From: Hydractinia echinata
Taxonomy: Eukaryota; Cnidaria; Hydrozoa; Anthoathecata; Hydractiniidae
Reading direction: 5' to 3'
NCBI GenBank assembly: GCA_030067915.1
Contig: JASGCC010000266.1
Span: 186,001-250,000, forward strand
Length of the DNA: 64,000 nucleotides
In this document: positions 11,303 through 21,200 of the stretch, piece after piece
Layout: each line of letters starts with the position of its first letter
Numbering within the stretch: the first letter of the stretch is position 1
Made by a program: the position numbers and the translations under genes
Notes under the pieces: generated by a model
What the model saw: only the letters and a program-made list of their open reading frames with translations
The model's database searches: none
What the model was told of the DNA's origin: nothing

Positions 11303-12078
11303 ATGGAGCGCTATATGAAACCGGACAGACTGAGTGTTGATCCTAGTGCTGCGGATGCTGACAGAACTTATAAACATTGCTTTCGTACGTTTGAAAACTT
11401 TATACAATCGTTAACTGGTCCTGAGAGCATAGCATTTAATAAGTTGAACCTTTTAATAAATTATATCGATCCGAACACATTAGAGTATATATCAGAATGT
11501 GATGACTTTGAGAACGCAATACAGACATTGAAGGAACTTTAGAACGCAATACAGACATTGAAGGAACTTTATGTAAAACCAAAGAGTGTAATTCTTGCTA
11601 GACATGTATTATTCACAAGAAAACAAAAGCCTAGCGAAACTCTCGACCAATTTTTGAATGAATTAAAAACCTTTGCTAAAGAATGCGACTTTCATCCTGT
11701 GAGTGCAGAGGAATATAAATCGGAAATGATTCGAGATGCATTTATGAATGGACTTTCCTCTAATATCATCCGCCAAAGGCTACTTGAAAGTAGGACTCTT
11801 GACCTGCAAACCGCATTTGACAAAGCTCGTGCCCTGGATGTAGCCCAGCAGAGCTCTAGTGTTTATTCACAGCAACATACATTCACCGAAATTACAGCTG
11901 CATTGCCGTCAAACTTAGACATTTCAACGAAAACTGACTCATCGAATAAAACCTCAAACCAGGGTTCTTGTTGGTTTTGTGAGAACACACGACACCCATG
12001 AAGTAAGTGTCCGGCTCATAAAACAATTTGTCACAAGTGTAAGAAAGTAGGGCATTTTGAAAAGCTTTTTCGCTCTAC
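11303..12078 (+). pseudogene. gag: Gypsy gag with zinc knuckle
   Basis: The capsid-type frame starts at ATG 11303. A 28-29 bp direct duplication (units at about 11512-11540 and 11541-11568) introduces a stop after KEL, and the frame resumes from 11558. The remainder ends in a zinc-knuckle region, with CWFC at about 11971 and CHKCKKVGHFEK near 12030. A TGA at 11999-12001 splits it. Gag would form the particle that packages the RNA. Confidence 0.8.
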
Positions 12079-12163
12079 ACCAACTGTTGCTCCAATACCT
12101 AGTTATGACGATGATTTCTTTATCGGTGCTATTACAGCCTCAACAAACAAACCTTTTAAAGTC

Positions 12164-12577
12164 ATGTCACCAGTTTTGATAAATGATACATATAAAGCAG
12201 AAGCATTAATTGACAGTGGATGTACAGACAAAAGTTTTATTAGTGAACGATTGTGCAAAACATTGAATTTAAGAGTAACACCAGCCCCTAGCATGGTTGG
12301 AATGGCTTCAACCACATTATCCACTAAATCAATTAGTTATTTCCACGTATCGCTGGCACTTAAAAATCGTAAATATATGTCTGTGAAACTACATGTATTG
12401 AATGGTCTTGCAGCTGATGTTATTCTTGGTACCGACTTCCAAGAGCAACATGAAAGTGTAACAATCAAGTATGGAGGAAATAAACCACCTTTGAGCTTTG
12501 TTGCTGTTACTACGATGAAAACATCTCCTCCTAAGCTATTTGCACATTTAACTGCCGATTGTAAATCAATAGCGTAG
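12164..12577 (+). pseudogene. Gypsy aspartic protease region
   Basis: EALIDSGCTDKSFI contains the D-S-G active site of retropepsins, and ADVILGTDF supplies the later hydrophobic-Gly block. It would process the polyprotein. Several stops lie between it and the RT (12575, 12698, 12762), so the polyprotein is broken. Confidence 0.8.
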
Positions 12578-12778
12578 AAATCACGAAAGTATTCAAAAAG
12601 TGACCAGGATTTTATCAAATCAGAAATAAAACACTTATCTGAAGCAAAAATCATCAAACCGAGCAATTCACCGTGGAGAGCACAAGTACTAGTGGTTTAA
12701 GAGAAAACGAAAAAGCAAATGGTTGTTGATTATTCTGAAACTATCAATAATATAGATCAATAATTAGATGCCTATCCT

Positions 12779-13890
12779 TTGCCAAAGATAGACGAGATGT
12801 TTAATAAAATAGCGAAATATAAGTATTATAGCACTATCGATCTTCGTGCTGCTTATCATCAGATACCATTGTCAGAGGACGATAAAGCATTCACTGCATT
12901 TGAAGGGGATGGGCAGCTGTGGCAATACACCAGAATGCCATTCGGGGTAAGAAATGGTCAGAGAAAGAAAATCTCACAATGAGTGAAGAAAAGTGTGTTT
13001 ACTCTACCGAAACTGTTGATCTGCTAGGTTATCGCATCTCTTATAAACCAGACCCACAACGATTAGCACCATTACTCAATTTACCAATACCATCAAATCC
13101 AAAATCGCTTAAACGAATCATTGGTTTATTTTCGTATTACGCTAAATGCATTCACAAATTCTCTGACAAAATCCGTCCTTTAAATATGGTTGATAAGTTT
13201 CTGATTAGCAAACATCAGATAGATGCTTTCAAAACTCTGAAACAAGAACTAGCTACAGTTGCAATGCAATCAATCGATGAAAACATTCCATTTACAGTAG
13301 AGACAGATTCTCGAAAATTACAAGGATCTGAACAGCATCATTCTTCTGTTGAAAAGGAGGCACAAGCAATTGTTGAGTCTGTTCATCACTGGAAACACTT
13401 TTTACTTGGTAGACATTTCACATTAATCACTGACCAGCGATCAGTTTCATACATGAACGACTACAAGGCTTCTTCTAAAATCAAGAACGACAAGATTATG
13501 CGTTGGAGAATAGCACTCTCTCCATATTCATATGATATACATTATCGTCCCGGGAAATGTAATGAAGCTCCGGATACTTTGACTAGAGTAAAATGTGCCA
13601 GTGTTTGTTCGGAATCATTGGCGGAGATCCTTGTAGCTTTATGTCATCCTGGCGTAACTCACCTTAATCACTTTGTGAAAGCTCGAAATCTTCCATCTTC
13701 AATCGAAGATGTTAAGAAAACATGTCGAGAATGTCGTGCTTGTCAAGAAATCAAACCCAGGTATTACCAACCGACTAAAACACACCTTATTAAAGCCACT
13801 TAACCATTTGAACGAATTTCGATTGACTTCAAAGGGCCGCTACCCTCCAGAATACATCCATTCTTGCTAACGATAGTAGATGTATCAGGA
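12779..13890 (+). pseudogene. pol: Gypsy RT, RNase H and start of integrase, with deletions
   Basis: PKIDEMFNKI, YYSTIDLRAAYHQIPL and MPFGVRNG are the first RT motifs. The frame then jumps at about 12957 to text that normally follows the catalytic YxDD block (SEEKCVYSTETVDLLGYRIS), so the catalytic aspartates are deleted. In RNase H, TVETDSRK joins directly to LQGSEQHHSSVEKEAQ, another deletion. The connection region with LCHPGVTHLNHF and the zinc-binding CRECRACQ segment leads to a stop at 13801, then SIDFKGPLPS (first integrase Asp) and LLTIVDVSG. Nothing of integrase follows. Confidence 0.85.
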
Positions 13891-13949
13891 CTAAGTATGA
13901 AACAATAACTGGAAACTTTCAAGATTCTTACCCAAAGAACAGTGATGAA

Positions 13950-14596
13950 GACTATCCAAGGACTGGTAACAGACTCAGCGAACTGAGTAGGCGGAGAGTT
14001 ACTAGCAAACTGAAAAACATACGTTGCAGCCACAAGAAGGCTGTAGATGCTGGTCGCAGAAGCGGTGGGGGTAGAGTGGTCATGACATTTTTTAACCTGT
14101 GCACTGACATATGGTCAGGGTCACCATCTACTACTAGCCTGAGTGGTGGTTTTGAATCTTCTGCATCAGTTCCAACTCAGGAAAGTTCTACTGTGGAATT
14201 ATCAGAGCCTAATATTTCCCCTGGTCTGCCTCTGAACTCTACATATGGTGAGTTAGTTTCCTCATGCAGTTCAACATCTTCCAGCAAGGACAGCAGCAGT
14301 AATAATGAAGACAGACGTAAGAAAATTGGAAAATACTTGAAAGATGAAAGGCATAATCGGCTATCAAAAAAGTTGTCTCTTGAAAATCAACTAAAATGGC
14401 AAAGTGCATTGAACATGTGGTGAACACTATTGCACAAAGTTTTGCAAGTATACATGCTACAAATCCCCAAAGACCACAGGTTGTAACATATGATTTGTTT
14501 CCAAACGTAAGCAATACAGTTTTGAACCAACCTGGGGTTCGAGTGTCAGAAGTCAATGATATAGAACGTGCATTTCGAGGTCAACAACAGAAATAG
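13950..14596 (+). pseudogene. Myb/trihelix-like accessory gene of a second Harbinger relic
   Basis: RRRVTSKLKNIRCSHKK and GGGRVVMTFFNLCTDIW resemble the back half of the DNA-binding accessory protein of PIF/Harbinger elements, followed by a Ser-rich linker (14076-14423, plus a shifted tail to 14596). The N-terminal part is missing and the frame shifts near 14396. It faces a minus-strand transposase relic, the usual arrangement. Confidence 0.6.
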
Positions 14597-14756
14597 TGAC
14601 ATATTTTAAAAGTGAAGTAATTTTCACAGCTTATATAGATATTTTTTATTACAGTAGTACATATACTAATTTTTCTGGTACTGTACACCAGGTTATCCAA
14701 AACAAATATGAAAACTAGCTATGGTATAGTTTGATGTAGGAATAATGTTTTTGGTG

Positions 14757-15303
14757 CCTTCATTCAAAGTACTTCGTAAATATTTTTCGATTTCGTTTTC
14801 CTCCCATATCATTGCTAGTGCTGGCGTGTACATCAACTATAGTTAGAGGTTGCTGTTGGTTTTGTTCTTGAATTACTGTTTGAGTTATATCATTAGATAA
14901 TGTTTCTTTGTTATGTTCACAAAAATTATGCAAGATAAAACAGGCATATATTATAAGCAATGTGTCTTCTAATTTTGTGTCCATCTGTTTCTTCAGTATC
15001 CCAAAGCGGCCCTCGAGACTACCAAAAGCACATTCAACTACAATCCTAGCCGAAGATATATCAGTATGAATAAAACTCTTCCTGAGGACGCTTAGTAAGA
15101 CATTACATGTGGGGAAGGCCGTAGAATAGCAGAAGACAGACTGGCTTTCCTTCAGAAATTCTGATTGTGGCAAGTCGTTTTCGTTTGCGAGTAAAAAAAA
15201 CAACTCTCATATATTCATAAGCCGCACAAAGTTGTAAAAAATATCCAGTTAATGCCTTTAGCTCTTGGAGTTGTTTACATTCTACTGCCGCCATCTTCCT
15301 CAA
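14757..15303 (-). pseudogene. Internally deleted Harbinger transposase
   Basis: The C-terminal end reads SARIVVECAFGSLEGRFGIL and IYACFILHNFCEHN, the last acidic residue and closing helix of the Harbinger DDE domain. A short N-terminal piece (15303-15103, MRKMAAVECKQLQELKAL) joins nearly directly to it. The first two catalytic Asp blocks are therefore deleted. Terminal repeats were not found. The TTTGGCGCG before the start also occurs before the first Harbinger's transposase start. Confidence 0.7.
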
Positions 15304-15319
15304 TTTGGCGCGCTATTGT

Positions 15320-15577
15320 GTTCATATATTTTGAGCGGCGGTCTCTCGCTATAGAAATAAACCAAAACAAAATTATATAAAATAACGTATGCTTGAATTT
15401 TCAAGGTATCAAGCCGAATAAACGGATGATACTATGTAATTTTATAATAACGAGAATATACATACTTTCATTGTGTTCACACTTTGCGGTTAGAAGATCG
15501 GAGCGAAATCATTTCACTTTTCGAAGCGGAACGAAATTATTTCGCTTTTCATAGTTGTTTTCATAGCTTTTAAGAGG
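15320..15577. other. No gene seen
   Basis: AT-rich spacer with two near copies of the phrase CGAAATNATTTC(A/G)CTTTTC (about 15507-15550). Nothing else recognised. Confidence 0.4.
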
Positions 15578-17132
15578 TTGCTTAACACTGAGTTTGATTG
15601 GGATGAGGATAATTTGTCTGATGATGATGTTGTAGAAGGGCCAGCTAGGCAGATCAAGACAGAATGGGTAGTGGAGGCTATTAGGAAATTGAAGATTGGC
15701 AAGGCTGCAGGAGTATCAGGTATTGTTGCAGAGATGGTAAAAGCATCTGGATATATTGGAGTTGAGCTTATTACAAGTCTTGCTAATCAGATTATAAAGG
15801 ATGGTGCTATTCCGAGTGAGTGGCAGTCGAGTGTAATAGTGAATTGTTTCAAGGGCAAGGGTGATGCATTAGAAAGAGGTAACTATATAGGTTTGAAGTT
15901 GGTTGATCAAGTAATGAAAGTTATTGAAAGAGTGATTGATAAGTTACTTAGAGAAAGGTTTTGTTCCAGGGCGTGGCACTACAGATGCAATATTTTTACT
16001 CAGACAGCTTCAGGAAAAGTATTTAGGAAAGAGAAAGAATCTCTATTTTCCCTTTGTAGATTTAGAGAAAGCTTTTGATAGAGTGCCACGTAAAGTTATT
16101 TGGTGGGCTATGAGAAAATTAGGTGTGGATGAGTGGCTAGTTACGATGGTACAGTCTATGTACAGCAATGTACAGTGGCGCCGTAGATTAGTGGTTATAG
16201 CTTTCGTACTCTGTGTGGGAGACCGGGGTTCGATTCCTCTTGACGGCGATTCAACATGGGCGAGTGAATGTTACCATAGCCCCGGGTTAACCCAAGCCAT
16301 GTGAGGGAAATTGGGGAGATGGCACACTGTGTGGGCCGTTGGATGTTGCTGGGAGTTGTCTAGTAGAGCGTGGGCCCTACTAATTGGGTCTGCGTTACTC
16401 AAAATGAGCATTAAAAATACTCTAGGACTCTCCATCTAAGCCATGGCCCCTCCTGGAAATAATAGACAGGGTATATCCCTCGATATTTGTGAGGCTAGCC
16501 ATGTAAAATATGCACATCTATCTATCTATCTATGCTAGAAGTCGTGTCAGGATTAAAGATTCACTTAGTGATGAATTTAGTGTAAATGTTGGTGTACACC
16601 AAGTTCTGTACTTAGTCCTTTGTTGTTTGTTCTAGTCTTAGAAGCGCTGTCGATGGAGTTCAGAACAGGTTGTCCATGGGAGTTGTATGCAGATGATTTG
16701 GTTCTCATAGCAGAGTCGATGGAAGAATTAGTTGAAAAGTTTGAGAAGTGGAAGAAAGGACTAGAAGAGAAAGGGCTAAGGGTGAACACAGCAAAGTCTA
16801 AAGTCATGAGTTGGAAAGTGGCCTTGTGGTGAGATTATAGAGAATGAAGTATTTCCAGCTTTAATGATGTACAACAGTGGCTCGTTAGAGATAGTTGAGA
16901 ACTTCTGTTACTTAGGTGATATATTGGGCAGTGAAGGGGGTGTTGGAAGGAGTGTTACTTGCAGGATAGGTTCTGCTTGGAAAAAGTTCAGAGAGTTACT
17001 GCCTTTGTTGACTAGCAGAGTCTTGTCAATTGAGGTAAAAGGTAGGTTGTATGAGGCCTGTGTAAGAAGTGTTATGTTGTACAGTAGTGAGACATGGGCA
17101 GTGAAGCAGGAAGATCTTGACCGTTTAGAAAT
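15578..17132 (+). pseudogene. Zinc-finger LINE reverse transcriptase, broken by SINE and Helitron
   Basis: This is a non-LTR RT of a family with an (ATG)n tail. AIRKLKIGKAAGVSGIVAEM and WQSSVIVNCFKGKGD are early RT motifs, with FVPGRGTTDAIFLLRQLQEK and FVDLEKAFDRVP after a frameshift near 15960. The domain is split by a SINE (16175-16534), resumes with ARSRVRI, and carries the catalytic YADDLVLIAESMEELVEKF at 16688-16744. The C-terminal part (GSEGGVGRSV, MLYSSETWAVKQEDLDRLE) stops at 17132. Compared with the copy at 37154-37980, a block of roughly 180 bases that encodes a zinc finger is missing at about 16828. The 5' end is absent. Confidence 0.85.
16175..16534 (+). mobile_element. tRNA-derived SINE inserted in the LINE
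   Basis: The head TGGCGCCGTAGATTAGTGG contains a pol III A-box-like sequence, and GGTTCGATTCC about 45 bases on is a B box. A tRNA-unrelated body follows, and the element ends in (ATCT)n. It sits between SMYSN and ARSRVRI of the host LINE frame, which rejoin if it is removed. Clear target duplications were not seen. Confidence 0.75.
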
Positions 17133-17469
17133 AATCTCTTATAATAATACGGAGTGTATGTGACGGTCATAGTGGATATCCTCATTTTCCTTTGATGTCG
17201 CCGAAATGTTCTTTGAAGTCGCCGAAAAAATTATGTCCATTTTGTCGCGAGTTTTGTTTGTTTACATCACGTGATCAAAATGACGCAACTTGATTTGCTA
17301 AAATAATGTTAACGGCTGACTTTCGAACACAGGGCTACCTTCGATACAAAAACAATCACATAACTGCGAAGTGCAGTAAGTGCGAAAAGTCGGTGTAAAT
17401 TGTGTGGAGAAGAAAAATTAAAATTAAGTGTGTTAAGTTAAAAAACATCAAAGTTGGAATTAAAGAAAT

Positions 17470-17620
17470 TTGAAGTGTGCAGTTATAGAAGTGGAGTTGG
17501 CAGAAGTCTAAGTTTCAGAGTTTGCGAAGTTTCAGAAGAAGAGTGCAGTTTGAGAAGTCAGAAGTGGAGTTGGAGCAGTCAGAAGTGAAGTTGCCGAAGT
17601 TGAAGTTTTGTTATATATAT
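17470..17620 (+). repeat. GAAGT-rich leader of Helitron A
   Basis: GAAGTGGAGTTGG, GAAGTTTCAGAAG and similar blocks recur. A reversed counterpart lies in Helitron B (50690-50800), so this is a family feature of the leader. A strong donor (GTTG/GTAAGT) follows at 17636. Confidence 0.5.
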
Positions 17621-17635
17621 ATTAGCTAGAAGTTG

Positions 17636-18220
17636 GTAAGTAACTTTAAGTTTTCATACAATTTTGCTATCTAAATGTGTTTGTTTAGCAAAATTAAAAC
17701 ATTAGCTTTAAGGACATCATACGAAGAAAAGTGCTTTTGCAACATTTGATTACATGTTCCCCTTTTAATTATTAACATGTTATTTTTTTCGTACTCTATC
17801 CCCTCATTCCCCTAAATAAAAAGAAAAAAAATATGATTCTTAAAGTAGAGGTTGTCGAAGTTTTATACTTTCTTTTTCCGAACATTTGTTTGTTTCCTAA
17901 ATATACCATATTTGTTTACCTTTTTCGCATAATTAATGTATCACTTAGTGCGTAACTAATGTATATTTATCGCAAAGTTCAACATGGTACACCAAGTTGT
18001 TACCAAACGATTCTTGCTGAGCTGACGGGACACGTTATTCATATATTTATTCTATTTCAGTGAATTAAACATATTGCCCTAACCTTCCTGATGTCCATTA
18101 TCTAACACATTCTTTTAGTAGTGATCTTTAAAGTAAATATTTGCTAGCTGCTAGCTATAGCTAATCTATTTCTTTATCTTTATCCGTATTATTATAAGAG
18201 ATTCTTTGTTTCTTTTTTAG
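17636..18220 (+). other. Probable 5'-UTR intron of the Helitron Rep gene
   Basis: GTAAGT at 17636 and a TTCTTTTTTAG acceptor ending at 18220 bound the segment, which is AT-rich and has no coding content. It would remove upstream ATGs and place the Rep start 48 bases into the next exon. Confidence 0.5.
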
Positions 18221-18267
18221 AAAAAAAACATCACACCATAAAAAATATTGTGTCACTTTGGAGTTCA

Positions 18268-21200
18268 ATGTCTAACCAGAGTAACAATAACAATTCCATG
18301 CGTGGTTTTAGGCTTTTTAATAATGCTGGCAGGCTTGTTTTGCAACGCCCTGGGAATACTCAAAATTTATTGCGTGCCATTATGACCCAGCAGGGGCCAA
18401 ATTTAACTCAACAGGTTGAGCCACCACAAGAAATTCAGGTAAATGTATTACCACGTCTATCAAATACTGATGATGTATCCGCAGCTAGGCTTAGACGTGC
18501 AGAATATGTGGCCTCTTTGCGAGGCTCTGAAACTGTACAACAAGTTAACAACAGACGTGCTCAAAATACTCAAAGAATTGCTGCTATTCGTGTACGTGGT
18601 AACGAACAATATTATAAGATTGCACGTCTTAATGTTATGCCAGATTTATATTTTTTAGGTGAAATGCACAGAAGATGTGAGTATTGTTATGCTTTAAAAT
18701 TTGATAATGAAAATTGTTTTAAATGTTGTCATAATGGTAAGGTTGCAATCAATAATTTGTCTCCTTACCCAGAGCAGCTGAGACAATTACTGACAGATAC
18801 AGACACTGCTCAGGCTAAAAAATTTCAAGCTAATATACGTAAGTATAACAGCGCTGTTTCTTTTGCTTCATTTGGAGCAAACCTACGACCTCCTCCAGGC
18901 CGTGGACCACCCTGCTTTCGTATTTGTGGTCAAATATGTCATCGTGTTGGTGCTCTTCACCCTGTTCAGGGTCAGGCTCCTGTTTTTAACCAACTCTATA
19001 TTTTTGAAGCAGGTAGGGCACTCAACGAAAGGATGGCATGCCCTGTAAATAATGGATGCAGGGAGGATGTGATGCAAACTGTTCAGGATGTGATGAACAG
19101 ACTTAGCCCTTTTGCTGCTGCATACAGATACATGGCCGAAGTAGAGGCTTATGAAATAGCTCAGGCAGCAGTTGAAAATCGTGTTCCGTCAGAGGTGCGC
19201 ATGTACATGAAAGTTGGTGGTGATCGAAGGCGATATAACTTGCCACATCATGACGAAGTAGCTGCAGTTTTTGTTGGCCAAGATGGAGCTCCTCCTGCAA
19301 ATCGGGATATTGTTATCTACCCACGCGGAGGTGTTTTACAAAATATTTCTACATTATCTGCGAATTTGGAGCCAATGGTTTATCCCCTATTTTTTCCAAG
19401 GGGTGAACCAGGTTGGCATAAAGGGATATCCCATGTTGGTGAACATGCAACCCGTACTCGCAACACTACCACAATGTTGCAGTATTATACTTACCGTCTC
19501 GCTATTCGGGAAGACTTTAGCCCAATTCATTATGGTAAAAAATTATTTCAACAGTATTGTGTTGATTCTTATGTTAAAGTTGAAGGTAACAATTTAAATT
19601 ATATTCGAGCAAATCAAACTAAGCTTCGTGTTGATAGTTATGCAGGTTTAGCTGACCACTTGAATGCACAAGCTGAACAGCAAGGTCTTCAACCAGGTCG
19701 TATTGTTGTCCTTCCTTCAAGCTTTCAAGGAAGTCCACGTGCTATGGCACAAAATTATCAAGATGCTATGGCAGTCATTGGTAAGTTTGGTAAACCTGAT
19801 TTTTTTCTTACGTTTACATGCAACCCAAAATGGCGTGAAATTACCGAAAATTTGTTTGCAGGTCAGTATGCGCATGATCGGCCTGATTTAGTTTCGCGAG
19901 TTTTTAAATTGAAACTAAATGAACTCCTTAAAGATGTTACTGTAAGAGGAGTTCTAGGTAAGACTGTAGCACATGTGTATGTTATAGAATTTCAAAAAAG
20001 GGGTTTACCTCATTGTCATTTGTTACTTCATTTAGATCCCATTGATAAACTCCGGGATGCAGATGATATAGACAGTGTTATTTCAGCAGAAATTCCTAAC
20101 CAACTGGGACAACCTGAGCTATTTGAAACTGTACGATCATGTATGATTCATGGACCATGTGGCCATTTAAATCCCAATTCCAGATGTATGGAGGATGGTG
20201 TTTGTACAAAAAAGTTTCCAAAGAAATTTTTAGCCTCTACCATTGCTGAGGTAGATGGATATCCATTATATAGACGTCGTGATAATGGAATACATATCAA
20301 TGTAAATAATATTGCAGTAGATAATCGCTGGATTGTTCCATATAATCCCTGGCTCTCCAAAAAGTACAACGCACACATAAACTTGGAGGCTTGCATGTCT
20401 GTCAAATCTGTTAAATATCTCTATAAATATATTTATAAAGGTCATGATTGTGCTACCATTGAGATCAATGAACGTATTGATCATAATGAGGTTCAGACAT
20501 TTTTGGATGCTCGATATGTCAGTGCACCTGAATCAATATGGCGTCTTTTTGAATTTAAGATGCACCAGCAATCTCATGTTGTCCATAGATTGCCAGTGCA
20601 CTTGCCAAATAACCATATTGTTTATTTTCAGGAAGGCCAAGTTGAAGAAGCTGCAACCAGAGCTGCAAATCAAGACACAAAACTAACAGCTTGGTTTGTG
20701 CTAAATGGAGAGGATCCCAATGCTCGCCAATATTTATATACAGACATTCCTTTTTATTTCGGTTTTAAGAATGATAATAAAGTTTGGAAACCAAGGCGAC
20801 AGGGTCATGGTAAAATTATTTCTAGAATGTACAGTATAAGTCCTCGTGCAGGTGAGCTTTTCTATTTACGTATGCTATTATTGCATGTACGTGGTGCAAC
20901 GTCTTTCCAAGATTTACGAACTGTAGATGACAATGTTGCTGGAACATTTCGTGAAGCCTGTTTACTGCGTGGACTCCTCCAAGATGATACAGAATGGAAT
21001 AATACTTTGCAGGAAGCTGTCAACTTTCAGATGCCTCAACAGTTAAGGCAACTGTTTGTTGTTATACTTACTCACTGCGAACCCTCCGATCCTTTCACTT
21101 TGTGGACGACATACAAAGATGCTATGTGTGAGGATTATATTCATAATATGGGTGAGGAACAAGCTGAATACAGGGTGCTTCAAGATATTCATTCTGTACT

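Larger units (their letters stand above)
11303..13890 (+). mobile_element. Gypsy-type LTR retrotransposon relic, LTRs not found
   Basis: Gag, protease, RT, RNase H and the start of integrase follow each other in Gypsy order on the plus strand. The copy is dead: a duplicated block breaks gag, stops lie between protease and RT, two internal deletions remove part of RT and RNase H, and the integrase stops soon after its first Asp, near the start of a Harbinger relic. No long terminal repeats could be paired within the window. Confidence 0.88.
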
